A program made the translations under genes and the position numbers. Positions 46,208-59,870 of a stretch of 64,000 nt of DNA are shown piece by piece (position 1 is the first letter of the stretch; every line of letters begins with the position of its first letter). The stretch comes from Prinsepia uniflora (Eukaryota > Streptophyta > Magnoliopsida > Rosales > Rosaceae), in assembly GCA_032719365.1 (NCBI GenBank), contig CM064867.1:44169651-44233650 (forward strand), read 5' to 3'. The notes beneath the pieces were generated by a model that worked only from the letters and a program-made list of their open reading frames with translations, was not told the origin of the DNA and made no database searches.

Positions 46208-48145
46208 CCGAGTTTATCTTTCCAATATCAAAACCATTTCATGAAATCATATCCAAAGTATTAAGTATGAAAAACAAATCAGTGTAAAACCAAAGTCCAC
46301 TCACAGACAGTTCAACGATACGCCTCGATACATAGGCATGCATAGAATTTATAAAACCAAAGTCCACAATCATAATCCATATAAAACATTTAGGCATGCA
46401 TAGAATTTATAAAACCAAAGTCCACTCACAGACCGTTCAACGATACGCCTCGATACGCGTGCCATCGGCCTTCCCGGGCCACACCACTATCACCGGGACT
46501 CCCAGTCCTATCCAAATCACATTAGAGGGTTACTAACCTCTTCAATAACATCCTATTCAAGTCCCGCAATTTTCCCGAATTTTTAAGTATTTTTAAACCC
46601 GACTTAAAATCTTCAGACCTCCCGAACAGTATCGTAACGGGGTCCGATTAACACGAAACCAATGCTAAAATGTTCGTTATAACGTATAGGATAAAAGTTG
46701 TGTTGACCGTACCTCAGGATTTGTGCCCACGCGCCGTCTCGCGCCGCCGTGAGTGGCTGCGCGTGAGACCACGCGCCTGCTACAGTGACTAGCACTGTTC
46801 ATCAACGTCCTTGCCCGTTTCCCTGCAAAACGGGTCTACGACCCGCGAGTCCAACCCGTTCAGATAACCTTCAATTCGACCTTGATTTCATCCGTTTTTT
46901 ATTCTAAACCATTCCTCAACTATCCAATTAAGTTTCTATGTCCATGATTCACCATAACAGTCCCAAAATCAGACCCACGACCCGTGATCACCCAAACGGG
47001 TCGATCACCCAAACTTTGTGTTTTCCAAACCATAATCCAATTAAATTAACAGTGAGCTCATTAGGACTAATATGAACCAAATGACATGACTAATTGGACA
47101 AGAGATCACCTTAAACGTCACGACTCAAAGCTTGGATTTCCGGCCATCCGCCGCATCTGTGCACGACTTCAGGAGCCTCGAAAATGGCCACATTTGGTCT
47201 GGATCGACTCGTGGAGGTTCCAGGAAGCTGACACAATCATCAATTAGCCATGGGTTGGCCCTAAACTGAAATTCGATTTTGAATTCACAAAGAACCAGTT
47301 CGGGTATTTCAGATCACCCCCTCACCATTTCCTCTCATTTCCTCCCTCTCTCAATCTCAGAGTGTTTCTCTCAGCACCCAATGTCTCTTCCCGTTCAAAA
47401 CCCACTCAATTTTGGCCTAGGGATGACTGATCAAGCGTGGGAAACAGTCCTCTATTTTCTTCCATTTTCAGGTGCACCAGCCATTGTTTAATGGCCATTC
47501 TCACCGTCCCATACAGCCTTGCATCCCTCTTACCTGACTAAGCAATCCACTAACACATAAACAATAGTTTAGGCCATCAATTTTCCCCATAAACAAACCA
47601 CCCGTGCACTGGCCATGTTCCCCCAACACAGCCGCTACAGTAACGTTCAAGCAGTCCCTGTGAAATTACAATTCTGCCTCTGTGCAGAAAATTACCAAAA
47701 TGCCCCTCACGCATCCAGGCCCGTAACTCGGTTATTCATACTCCGATTGATGCGTGCCACCATTCTACGAACTCAGGGCATCGAGACCATCCTAACGGTC
47801 CTTGGCCCTCGGCCATCGGACCTCCCGATCAAAAAGTCAACATTTTCCCTTATTTCGTCGAAATTACGAAAATGCGCTTGAACTTCCGTACATCACAACT
47901 TTCACCACGAACGTCAGAATCGAACGTGTCACCTGTCTATGAACTCGTGACGTCCCAAACTACGTCACGGTCATTGGTCAAAGTCCATTTGACCGTCCGA
48001 ATTAAAAGTCAACATTTTGCCCACGCGTAGGGGCAAAACGGTCATTTTGCACAATTCGTACGATTTCACTCAACTAATCCCACATTAGTCATTCTAATCA
48101 TAATTAAATAATATTAAATCTTGATACTCGGGACGGGTCGTTACA

Positions 48146-51100
48146 ACCTTCCCTCCTTAAAGAATTTCGTCCTCGAAATTCCAACTTTTCTTATTCCACA
48201 TCCACCTCGTGGAAAAACAATTTGGTCTCACAACACGTGTAAACTTGTACACCCACTAGCTGGGACAACAACAACCTCGTCTGTACCCAGACATCCCATC
48301 ACAGTCATACGTCGTAATAACAACACTCGACCATCTCTAGTGAATATAATCACCTGATCTGCGTTAAGATTGCTTAACAATTAAGCTGACTCCTTCAGCT
48401 ATACGGTTCCTTTCCATTGCTAATACATCCTTACATCTGCTCCCACTGGGAGTCACCAAATCCCACTGGTCAGTCCACGCTGACACTACCGGCCAAACTG
48501 CCACCACTAAACTTTACCACCCTAGTAAAGCTCCAACCATCAACTAATCAGTGACATCACCCCGTACTGCCACTCGCTCAAAGTAGCGTAAGATCAACCA
48601 CATGATCTTAGTTTGCAGAGCAAGCCCAATCCTGCGACATATAATAATCTCAATGTCCATAACCGCCGATTTCGTCAGCGAACCATGACGCTGGAAATAT
48701 CCCGGCGTGATAACATCACACAAGGCTGCTCGTAGTTACACTGACCACCAACTCACTCATCCTGAGTGTACGTATACTGTCAACTTACTCAATCAAGTGG
48801 TGTAACTGGAACACATTGAATGCCAGCCCAGCAGTGATCACACATCTCAATACTAGGGTTCCACTAGCCATCCATGGCTAAGAGCACCTGCTCATGCAAT
48901 CACTGAACCCGACAAAATCACTCTGCTTAGCGCACAGTATCCAATGTCCAGTCCACAATCACAACCAAACAAATGATATCGGAACCAGGCCGATTACCAA
49001 CCCGTTTAATCACACACCACTGGTAGATCCCATGTACCGTCACTAGGCACCACTCAACCTATCCAGTATCGATCCTCGTACAACGTACCTTGTACGTACA
49101 TCTATCCATCAATCCGCCTACAACCACCTAGGTCGTGGCCAAACACGTTCTAATTACTCTAGAGTCCATCGGTCAGAATCTGTACCAGATAGATCAAAAC
49201 TCTGACCCAATATCCATTTCCAAATCCGAATCCGAAATCATTATTCTATGAGCTAGCATTGGAATAATCATTCCGTACCCAAATCCAGTAATCCACATTC
49301 GAGCTTCGAAATCGAATCCTGAATCGTCACCCAGAAATTAGATTCCAAAACCCAAAATCTCGTTCACGTCTACCGAGACGTACCAAAACCGAACCTATCA
49401 GTTACCTGCTCAGAACACTCGATTGACTTCATAGGGAAGCCAATCCCAATATCCACACGTCTAAGGTTGACAAAAATCCGACCACTTCGGAAACCTACTC
49501 ACCCGAGTAACAAACCATATGGACTCCACTCCGTAAAGAAGTTCAGTCCCGTCATTTACGACTCACATACCAAGGTAAGAGTGATATACTCTCCACCCCT
49601 CTGGATCATCAAGATCACGACCCAGATCCATCACTACGTCATCCGACAAGTAACATCACGATCCTAGATCGTCACCATGCCCAAAGTTCACAACATCACA
49701 ATTCAGATCCACCTAGGATCCACACATGCTCACGTAGCTAACAATCCATCTGAAAACTGATCGTAGGGTCTTACATCCTCTTGAATCCTTCGTCAAATTT
49801 CCATAGGTGGAATGGTGACCACCAAATCCAGAATTAAGCACAACTTCTTGTGTCCAATGACCCAAAGCCAATCATGGGTCCACTCACCAATGCACGATCA
49901 ACGTACTGGTAACAATAATCAATGTCTTCCAGGGTAGAAAACAAGAAGTCAACCCCAATGACTTCAGAATACCAATCACAATTGCGGAAACGAGCACTCC
50001 TCTCGTCTCCACAATCACAACTCTCCCCGAATCGGAAGTTCCAACCAGGTTGGAAACAGACATGCTCCCAATGAGATGTCAAGTCCAACCACTGGACTGC
50101 CCACATCCTCACCTTTAGAGGTTCAACGCTCGGTTTTCCAAGTTATTCACAATTACAAAATTCCACCTCAACACCCCCAAAGATTTTCCTCGACATTTCC
50201 AATTCCAATAATTTCCTTGTACTTTCTAAGGATATTAGAAATATACAACCTTACCAATCTCGGAGTTGACAACAACTCCCCAAATCCACTGATTCTCATG
50301 ACGTAGGGGACGTCATCCCATGATTCCTCAAGTCTCAATCATACCTTTTTATCCATTCATCACTTGTCATCTCATAATTGTTGGGACTTATCCCAACAAG
50401 TCACAACCTCCACTGGATCCCATCCAGTCCATGACTTAATCATTACTGAGTCGTAGATACCGATCATATGTCCATCATGACAGAGTCACATCCCAACTCG
50501 TGCCTCACCACAACCTCATTCACCGACACCGGCACCAGCACCAGTGCTAGTATCACGGACACTTGCCTCAACACATAGGAATCCATACATCCACACTAGC
50601 ACACGAACATCCACACTAGCACACGAACATCCACGCTAGCACACTGTGTGCAAAGTTGATACCCTGGATCTCCGTTCATACCGAACGACGATCCCCTATC
50701 ACCACTCGTACCCCAAGACTATGGGTACCTCCAATTTGGCCATCCGCACATCAGGATAATGAACGTTCCCTGAACTTCCCCTAATCCTCAAGTGTTAAAA
50801 CCACAATAAATACCCTCGATAGCCAGTTATCTCGACACAACTGTCAACCAACAGTCATCGCTGTCAAGATCCGTATCCACGCCTCACACTATTATTCGAT
50901 CCAACACGGAATTCCACAACTTATCCCATAAACGTATCCGTGGATCGAATCCCATAACCCTGACTAGACTCACTAGAGTCATCCACATGGTCATCCACGA
51001 CCTCAGCCGCTCGTCGCAGCACAAGTTCTCAATTAAAGTTCACTTTTCCAGTCCATCAATTATAACTTAGGGTTCCAAAATCACACCCTAGGGTTCCACC

Positions 51101-51560
51101 GAACCCAACTGCCTTCTGCAATAAAATCCACAACCTGACCGATCCCGCGGTCCCGACATCGTATAGACGTCAAATCCAACCCTACCATCAACTGAAGGTG
51201 GGTTCCACCACTAAGGTCATCGGCTAACTCCGATGTACCAACACCCCTCACACTAGCAATCACCACCAGGGTTCACCTTTTAGACCATTACTCAAAAGAG
51301 GTTCCTCGAACCTAGCTGCACCTAGCAGCACAACCATCTAATATTACATGACCGAACCGACGGTCCCACATTACCAGTTCATCACATACAACCCAACTTG
51401 GGTCGAATCACGTTAACGCACGGCGTATCGGGCCAACCACACTCTATCCACCATTCAAACCCAAAAACTATCTACCAGGTTGATAACGAAACTGCAGCCC
51501 AAAGAGACATCACACCCTTGACCTGCGCGCACAAAAGAGCAAACCTGCTCTGATACCACT
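48146..51560 (-). mobile_element. Element E internal region (no pol)
   Basis: 3,415 bp. On minus it starts at primer site TGGTATCAGAGC (51547-51558, exact) and ends GGAATTTCGAGGACGAAATTC then AAGGAGGGAAGGT before the 3' LTR. No Gag, RT or integrase motif is seen; the longest frames are under 95 codons. Its order of blocks matches C and D internal DNA. A 20-bp unit, ACATCCACACTAGCACACGA, is repeated about three times at 50587-50647 next to a GCAC-CAGC-rich stretch that corresponds to the GCTGGT run of C. Confidence 0.83.
51547..51558 (-). promoter_or_regulatory. Primer binding site of E
   Basis: Exact TGGTATCAGAGC on the minus strand, two bases inside the 5' LTR end at 51561. Confidence 0.9.
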
Positions 51561-54537
51561 TGACACGACCCATCCCAATCCCCCGGGGATTTCCGTGGAA
51601 TGTGTCATGCTCCCGTCTGACAAGAGGTGTCAGATAAGGGATAACCTGTTGCCACTGCCCAAACGGGCTTCCAGAGTGTGCAAGGATAGATGGAGGAGGT
51701 GTACGATGTCCCAGTCTCCGCTGCAGTCGCATCCGGAACCAACCTGAAGGGCATTAAAAACAAAAGTTGTGAGTGGACGAAAATAAATAAGTTCATTAAA
51801 CACAGTTATAAGACATTTATGCCCTCCATAAAAACGTATGCATGCCACGAAAACCAGTAACCAAAACATTTGCTCCACAAGGCATTAGGGCCTTAGCCCA
51901 AAACCGTAAGCCATAAATCCAACCGAATAACCATTTCATAGATTCGTTAATCCATATTTACCACGTTACCATCTTCGGCATCCCAGAAGCCTAGCGTCCC
52001 CGACTCTTGACGTTCCAGACGTCATATTTCACGGTATAACCATAAGCAACGCGTGCTTCTAGGGGTCTCAATCCCGAGTCCAATCCCCGAACCCAGTCCG
52101 GGTACGGCATCCTAGATGCCTAGCGTCCCAGACGCTTGACGTCCCAGACGTCCAATAATAGCAATCCTGCTCCTCAGTCACTATACGGTCCGGTAGCTCC
52201 GTACAATGACCCCTCGCAGGCAATGCACCGTGATTTCTCCAGTGTCCCAAACACCTGGAGGAGACCTTCACATATCCTCATATCAAGATGGTATATGGAA
52301 CCAGTTTTATTAAATCATTTCACAACATTACAATTCCATTTAGGGTCCCTGACCCGAAATCATATTTATAATCCAACTGGGCCTCATTCCCGATTTTGTA
52401 AACCACTGGGCCCCCGACCCAAATTCATAAACCAATTGAGCCCCTGGCCCGATAATATAACTCAAATGGGTCTCAGGCCAATTTGGTAAATAACTGGGCC
52501 CCGACTCGATTTCATAAAGCAATTGGGCCCTTGGCCCGATTACGTAACTCAATTGGACTCCAAGTCCCAGGCTTCCAAACCAATTGGGCCTGATGACCGA
52601 GTTTATCTTTCCAATATCAAAACCATTTCATGAAATCATATCCAAAGTCTTAAGTATGAAAAAAAATCAGTGTAAAACTGGAAAACCTCGATTTACGTGC
52701 AAGCACGTAAATCGCCTCGAAATACGTGAAACCGTTTAATTTTACCAATATCCAAATCACATCATACAATCATAATCATAATCCATATAAAACATTTAGG
52801 CATGCATAGAATTTACACTCACAGACCGTTCAACGATACGCCTCGATACGCGTGCCATCGGCCTTCCCGGGCCACACCACTATCACCGGGACTCCCAGTC
52901 CTGTCCAAATTACATTAGAGGGTTACTAACCTCTTCAATAACATCCTATTCAAGTCCCGTAATTTTCTCGAATTTTTAAGTATTTTTAAACCCGACTTAA
53001 AATCTTCGGACCTCTCGAACAGTATCGTAACGGGGTCCGATTGACACGAAACCAATTCTAAAATGTTCGTTATAACGTATAGGATAAAAGTTGTGTTGAC
53101 CGTACCTCGGGATTCCTTCCCACGCACCGTCACCTGCCCCCGTGAGTGGCTGCGCGTGAGACCACGCGCCTGCTACAGTGACCAGCACTGTTCATCAACG
53201 TCCTTGCCCGTTTCCCTGCAAAACTGGTCTGCGACCCGTGAGTCCAACCCGGTCAGATAACCTTCAATTCGACCTTGATTTCATCTGTTTTTTATTCTAA
53301 AACATTCCTCAACTATTCAATTAAGTTTCTATGTCCCTGATTCACCATAACAGTCCCAAAATCAGACCCACGACCCGTGATCACCCAAACGGGTCGATCA
53401 CCCAAACTCTGTGTTTTCCAAACCATAATCCAATTAACTTAACAGTGAGCTCATTAGGACTAATATGAACCAAATGACATGACTAATTGGACAAGAGATC
53501 ACCTTAAACGTCACGACTCCAAGTTTGGATTTCCGGCCATCTGCCGCGCCTGTGCACGACTCCAGGAGCCTCGAAAATGGCCACATTTGGTCTGGATCGA
53601 CTCATGGAGGTTCCAGGAAGCTGACACAATCATAAATTAGCCATGGGTTGGCCCTAAACTGAAATTCGATTTTGAATTCACAAAGAACCAGTCTGGGTTT
53701 TTCAGATCACCCCCTCACCATTTCCTCTCATTTCCTCCCTCTCTCAATCTCAGAGTGTTTCTCTCAGCACCCAATGTCTCTTCCCGTTCAAAACCCACTC
53801 AATTTTGGCCTGGGGAAGACTGATCAAGCGTGGGAAACAGTCCTCTGTTTCTTCCATTTTCAGGTGCACCAGCCATTGTTTAATGGCCATTCTCACCGTC
53901 CCATACAGGCTTGCATCCCACTTAATTGACTAAGCAATCCACTAACACATAAACAATAGTTTAGGCCATCAATTTGCCCCATAAACAAACCACCCATGCA
54001 CTGGCCATGTTCCCCCAACACAGCCGCTACAGTAACGTTCAATCAGTCCCTGTGAAATTACAATTCTGCCCCTGTGCAGAAAATTACCAAAATGCCGCTC
54101 ACGCATCCAGACCCGTAACTCCGTCATTCGGACTCTGATTGATGCGTGCCGCCTGTCTATGAACTCAGGTCATCGAGACCATCCTAACGGTCCTTGGCCC
54201 TCGGCCATCGGACCTCCCGATCAAAAAGTCAACATTTTCCCTTATTTCGTCCAAATTACGAAAATGCCCTTGAACTTCCGTACGTCATAACTTTCACCAC
54301 GAACGTCGGAATCGAACGTGCCACCTGTCTATGAACTCGTGACGTCCCAAACTACGTCACGGTCATTGGTCAAAGTCCATTTGACCGTCCGAATTAAAAG
54401 TCAACATTTTGCCCACACCTAGGGGCAAAACGGTCATTTTGCACAATTCGTCCGATTTCACTCAACTAATCCCAGATTAGTCATTCTAATCATAATTAAA
54501 TAATATTAAATCGCGATACTCGGGACGGGTCGTTACA
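51561..54537 (-). mobile_element. Element E, 5' LTR
   Basis: 2,977 bp from TGTAACGACCCGTCCCG (54537 on minus) to GGGATGGGTCGTGTCA (51561). It is close to the 3' LTR but keeps a hairpin, CGATTTACGTGC-AA-GCACGTAAATCG (52689-52714), that the 3' LTR lacks, and has a single rather than duplicated CACTCACAG region. It has CCA-loop and GGGCC ladders as in the other LTR. Confidence 0.92.
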
Positions 54538-54799
54538 TGATGCCATCCTACTGATTCTTCACGATCCTGGATAGGTGGCCGACAACAACTTTCTCTACTC
54601 CCTTCTTATCCTGCACCTCAATGTCAAATTCTTGGAGCAAGAGGATCCATCGAAATGTCTTGGTTTGGCATCCTTCTTGGTGATCAAGTATTTCAAAGCA
54701 GCATGGTCTGTATTCACTATAACTTTAGATTGAAGTAAGTAAGAGCGAAACTTATCAAGAGCAAAGATTACCGCAAGTAGTTCCTTTTTAGTGGTTGTG
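54538..54799 (-). pseudogene. H RNase H C-terminal part
   Basis: Minus-strand fragment of RNase H between E and F, which would degrade RNA in RNA-DNA hybrids. Visible: ELLAVIFALDKFRSYLL with the second catalytic acid, TDHAALKYL with the third, then WILLLQEFDIEV and GHLSR. A one-base shift separates DAKP from RWILL, and an in-frame TAG lies at 54548-54550 just before the E junction. At the other end the frame runs on across solo LTR F into the RT half once one TTGTG copy is discounted. Confidence 0.85.
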
Positions 54800-57700
54800 T
54801 GTCAGGACCCACCCCGGTTTCTCCCCGAAACCCGAGGTAAATCCTGCTCCCGTCTGACTCCCCGACACAACACCAAAGTAAAACTCACACGTAACCACCA
54901 ACATACTCAGTCAGACGCAGGAGAAACTATACAATACATCCCGAAGTTAACAGTTTACAGAGCATAGTCCCAAATACACAGGAAAGAAAACCGATAAACT
55001 AGATACACGCACGCAGAAAGATTTAAAACACTCCGGGATCCCTCTCGCGACTTCTATGCCTCAGACGCTGCCTCGACGCCGAAACCCCGCTCTAGCTCCA
55101 CGACCTGGAGGGCAATTTAAAACAGAAGGTGTGAGTGAACCATGAATAAAAGAAAAGTTCCAAAACCATTTTATAAGAAAACCGGGTTTAGCCCTCCGTT
55201 TTGAAACCACATGCATAACTCAGTTATTAAAATAGTTATAAATCAATCACAATAAAACATCATAAGAAACAGAAACACTATAAAACGGTTATAGAAATCA
55301 TATCATAAGCACCATAAACCGTATCATAAAACGTGAATATCAAACCATCATTTTCCGATCAAACCTGCTGGACCAATCCGAGTCTTTAAACTCCCGAGTC
55401 TTTAAACTCAATCCACGCCTCAATAATATCCGAGTCTTTAAACTCCCGAGTCTTCAAACTCAACAGGCCTACGGGGGAAATATCAATATATCAGAGTCTT
55501 TAAACTCCCAAGTATTTAAACTCAATCCGGGTCTTTAAACCCAATCCGGGCCCGTCCCCCGTCAATCAATATCCGGGTCTTTAAACCCAATAACCAGATC
55601 CAGAAAATCCAATCCAAAACCATTTGAAAACCAATTCTAAATCCGTATCCAAACTCGAATCCAAAACCACCGGTCCGATGCCCTTCCGGCTCCCCGAACC
55701 GTCATTTCGAACCCAAATCCGGAAATGCACTGTTCAACTTTAAAACCAAATTCTGTTTTCCGAAATCCGATTCGAAAACCGAAAATCCTTGATCATCAAA
55801 TCATGTTCCAAATTCCTTTATATTCTTTAAAACTATTTATTCTTTGAAATCCCAAAACCATAGCTTCATATTCAGAAATCACCCTTTTCTCGTAAAACGT
55901 GCCAAATACGTTATTTCTCGAAAACCGTGCCATTATGTAAAACCAACATAGCATATTTGATCAACATAGAATCATGAGTAAAACCATAAAATACGTATAT
56001 AAAAATAGTTATGCATGCTTAAGTTCAAGAAGGGGTCCACTCACAGTACCGAGCCCTCAATCGCGTCCCAAACGTCCTGTACGTTCCTCAGCTTCCTCGG
56101 GAAATCCCGAACCTGTCGACAACCACCAAAGTACGTCACTAACATGTCTACAAAGGTCCACCTAATTTCCCTCAAAAATCCCCGAATCCTAACGTAATAA
56201 ACCGGGACCCTAAACCTTCACCCTCGCGAAACTAAACGCAAACGACGTCCGAACAACCCGAAACCAATCCCATTAGACTCGTTATAACATTTAGAACAAA
56301 AACTTAGTTGGACGCTTCACCGGAAACTGCCGCACGCGCCCCCACGCGCCAGCTACAGTGCACCGTCAACCTCGAGCAGAGCCGGTTCGACACAGTGCCT
56401 GCAAATCGAACCGGCGAGAACGGTTCTCCGCCGTGCCTGCACCAAAACACCTTATTCCTTCACCCACTGCTTCGTCTAGTCCTAGGCTACCCATTCCCGT
56501 ACTCCAATCACCTCAACACGGCCTAATACTCATCGATTCGAACTCGAAACAAAACCCGAACACTGCCCTGTTTCCTTCTCCGGCCACCCAGGTCACCCCC
56601 CATCACGGTGGCTAGCTTAAACCCTTCCTAGGACCATCCTAAACCTCACCCAACTCACCAAAACCGTCAACTCTACCCCAGACTTCACGACACTACGTTT
56701 GAAGCAAAACGGAAAAGCAGTGTACACAGGGCACCTTCCGTCGTCTAGCCTCCACCGTGCACTTCCCCGTCACGGCAGCACAACCAGAAGACACCCAGGC
56801 CTCAACTGAGTCCCCTAGACCTCCCTAGACTCTTCGATTCAACCTCTAAACTCACGATTCTCGACTTGAAACTCAACGGCAAAACAGAGCATCGAAAGGG
56901 AAAATAAGAAATTACCTGCCTCCTGTCGCCGTCGTGAGCTCAGCCGTGAGGCAGTAGCTCCTCCCGTCCACCTCCAGCCTCTGGACACCTCCTCTGGCCT
57001 CGCTTGATCGATCACAGCCGCAACACCACCTACAAACACTCACTTCCTCCCTGTTTTCCTTCCTGTTTTCCTGTGGCTCCCAACTCCCTCACACACTACC
57101 ACCGTACCTCAAAACCTCCTTTTTCTCTCCCTCTTGACCTCTGATCACTCACTCCCTCACCAATTCACACAACTCACACAAAACACCATCCAATTTCTCT
57201 CAATTCTCTCCCTCTGTTTCTGTTTGGGTCGAAGAACACACACGAACACACACTGCACGATTTAATCCCAAATTATTGGACCCGTGCACACAATCCTGGA
57301 ACCAACCAGAACCCCTACACGTGTCACCAATCCCTCAACTCCTCTCCCAAGTGGCTCAATCTCAGCCCTCCATCCATCCCTCTCTGTTGCACAAATCCCA
57401 GAGCACAAAAGACCAAAATGCCCTTCCTTTTTCACCAAAATTACAACTTTGCCACTACCTTTCTAGACCCGTAACTCCCATATCGTAAGTCCGATGAATA
57501 CGTGCCGCCTGTCGTTGGATTCAGGACGACAAGATCTCTCTAACGGTCCTGGGTCAACATACCAAAACTCGATCATACGGAAAGTCAACTATTCCCCCTA
57601 TTTTAACCAAATTACGGTTATGCCCTCAACCTTCCGAACATCATAACTTCCTCCTCGGATGTCGGAATCGGGCGTACCACCTGTCTACGGGTTCACAACG

Positions 57701-57894
57701 TCCTAAACTACGTCCTGGTCATCGGTCAAAGTCCAATTGACCGCCAAAACTCAAAGTCAACTTTTTGCCCGAACTAGGGGCAAAATCGTCATTCTACACT
57801 ATCGGTCCAAAAGTACCCAACTAAGTACTACTTAAACTCACTAATCCCATCTTAACCACTATCTTAACCCTACTTTCCGGGACGGGTCGTTACA
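54800..57894 (-). mobile_element. Solo LTR F (B family)
   Basis: 3,095 bp, minus strand TGTAACGACCCGTCCCGG (57894) to GGGTGGGTCCTGACA (54800). Target duplication TTGTG is at 54795-54799 and 57895-57899. It matches both B LTRs in order and sequence, with many substitutions. No primer site or internal DNA follows, so it is a solo LTR left by LTR-LTR recombination. Short frames inside it mirror the non-coding frames of B LTRs. Confidence 0.92.
55378..55590 (-). repeat. TTTAAAC inverted-repeat ladder in F
   Basis: Units GAGTCTTTAAACTC and GGGTCTTTAAACCC (minus: GAGTTTAAAGACTC and GGGTTTAAAGACCC) occur repeatedly. Arm changes are paired as in B. Confidence 0.85.
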
Positions 57895-58413
57895 TTGTGT
57901 GGTTTTGTTGAGCTTCATCCAATGTCCTAGGGACATAGTAAATGGCATAGGGCTTCTTGTCCTTTCTTTGTCCTAAGAGAGCTCCTACTATATAGTCGGA
58001 GGCATCGTACATGAGCTCGAATAGTAAAGACCAATCTGGGGCACATAAGATAGGAGCACTAGTGAGCAACTCCTTAAGCTTGTCAAAGGCCTCTTGGCAC
58101 TCGGCATTTAACACAAAAGTGGTTTCCTTTTGGAGTAAATCACATAAGGGTCTAGAAATTGATGAGAAGTCTTTGATGAACCGCCAGTAGAAACCTGCAT
58201 GTCGAAGGAACGAACGGATCTCTCTCACCGAAGTGGGAGAGGGTACGTACCGCACAAGATCTACTTTAGCTCTATCATCCACTATGCCTTTAGCTGACAC
58301 AATATGTCCTAAAACTATCCCTTGAGTTAATTGAAGTGACATTTCTCCCAGTTAAGTACTAGCCTAGAATTGACACATCTTTGTAATATAAGTTCAAGGC
58401 TTTCTAAGCACGC
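57895..58413 (-). pseudogene. H RT thumb/connection and RNase H N-terminus
   Basis: Minus-strand frame from about 58342 with GIVLGHIVS, RSFLRHAGFYWRFIKDFS (RT thumb/connection), a Cys/Phe-rich connection, then MYDASDYIVGALLGQRK with the first catalytic Asp of RNase H and YAIYYVPRTLDEAQQNHT. Upstream, 58354-58413 encodes CFDACLESL and LVLNWEKCHF in another frame, so a frameshift lies near 58340-58350. Insertion F cuts the protein right after QQNHT. Confidence 0.85.
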
Positions 58414-59338
58414 ATCAAAACAATCTCCGAGTACCTGGATCGTTGCACAAACCGAATAGCATCCTTCTATAAGAAAATGTACCAAAAGGGCAAGTGAAAG
58501 TGGTCTTTTCTTGATCTTCTTGAGTGATGCTTATTTGGTTGTATCCTGAGTATCCATCAAGGAAGCAATAGTGGGAGTGTCCTGGGAGTCTCTCAAGAAT
58601 ATGGTCAATGAAGGGCAAAGGAAAGTGGTCATTCCTTGTGGTGGTATTGAGTTTCCAGTTATCGATGCAAATACTATGTCTGGTGATGGTTCGTTGAGGC
58701 ACTAATTAATTCTCGACATTCTTTACTACAATGATTCCAAATTTCTTTGGAACAACCTGCACACGAGATACCCAACGAATATCTGAAATAGGGTAAATAA
58801 CACCACAATCATAAAGTTTGATTAACTCCTTTTTAACTACTTCAATCATAGGTGGATTGAGTCTTCTTTGTGCTTCCCGAGTGGGTTTGGCGTCATCTTC
58901 AAGAAAGATACGATGAACAGAAGTGGCAGGGTTGATTCCTTTGATGTCTACAAGTGTCCATTCAATCATGGTCTTGTACTTCTTGAGTACAGTCAGAAGT
59001 TTTGTCTCTTGATCATGTTTCATAGTTGAAGAAATGATGACGAGTAAGGTGTCATTATCTCCAAGGAATGCGTACTTAAAATGTTCCGGAAGTACCTTAA
59101 TTTCTAGTTCAGGGGATTGGACAACAGATGGAAGGATTTTATTAGTATAAAAATTGATTGGAATAGAAGGAAGAGGACTTACATATCTCGGCATTTCATT
59201 TAGGGCCATGACGGATACAAGGATTCTAGGTTCAAGGATGTCAATTAGTGCATCGAAGAGGACTTCTGTCCCAAATTGGGTCAGTCCTGCTCCTTCATGA
59301 ATGGTTATTTCGAGTTTATCGTCCTGTAAATGGTTCAA
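58414..59338 (-). pseudogene. H reverse transcriptase, catalytic box deleted
   Basis: Would copy element RNA into DNA. In one frame: LPEHFKYAFLGDN, the EAQRRLNPPMIEVVKKE entry region, YPISDIRWVS, VVPKK, an in-frame TAA after VVKNVEN, then CIDNWKLNTTTRNDHFPLP, YCFLDGYSGYNQI (motif A with its catalytic Asp) and PFGTFSYRRMLFGLCN (motif B). After CNDPGT the sequence jumps to the part that normally follows motif C, so the YxDD-type box is missing by a deletion of very roughly 25-30 codons. The enzyme is dead whatever the stops. The family is OTA-group gypsy by the motif wording; a search would settle Tat versus Athila. Confidence 0.88.
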
Positions 59339-59344
59339 GTGTTC

Positions 59345-59854
59345 CTACGACATAGATTCAACAATGTCAATAGCAAAGAAAGCACTAACACTAGTAGTAG
59401 GATACCTCATCGTTTCAATGATTTTGAACTCAATCAACTCCCCATCGAATTCCATGGATAGAACACCATTGTGGACATCTATCGTTGTTCTTGCAGTCCT
59501 CATGAATGGACTTCCCAAAAACAATGGTGTGTTTTCCAAAGGACTCTCATTCATGCAAAGTGCATAAAAGTCAACATGAAAAATAACCTGATTAATCTAC
59601 ACAAGAACGTCTTCTATATATCCCTTTGGATATGCTTGAGATTGATCTACTAATTGAATAATCACATTGTCTTTCTTTAATTCTCCAAGATTCATTGATG
59701 CATATATATGGTATGGCATAACATTGATTGATGCACCTAAATCTAGCATGACATTATCAAAGGACTTGTTACCTATTACACAAGGAACTGAAAAGCTTCC
59801 GGGATCTTTCAATTTTGGTGGCAATTTTCGTTGGATAACTGCAGATTGATGCAT
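59345..59854 (-). pseudogene. H protease region
   Basis: Aspartic protease part of gag-pol. Numbering from 59854, the active-site motif is D38-L39-G40-A in MLDLGASINVMP; DLGA in place of D-S/T-G is usual in OTA elements. GNKSFDNV and YPKGYIEDVLV flank it. A TAG follows EDVLV (59597-59599) and the same frame resumes with PLFLGSPFMRTARTTIDVHN and LSMEFDGELIEF, ending at another TAG at 59345-59347 before the RT part. Confidence 0.85.
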
Positions 59855-59870
59855 TCAATTAATGGCAAGT

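Larger units (their letters stand above)
45155..48145 (-). mobile_element. Element E, 3' LTR
   Basis: 2,991 bp, minus strand TGTAACGACCCGTCCCG (48145) to GGGATGGCTCGTGTCA (45155). Target duplication TGATG is at 45150-45154 and 54538-54542. It carries a CCA-loop ladder (45571-45765) and a GGGCC ladder (45989-46207). A local repeat at 46295-46440 duplicates the AAAACCAAAGTCCACTCACAG region relative to the other LTR. Confidence 0.92.
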
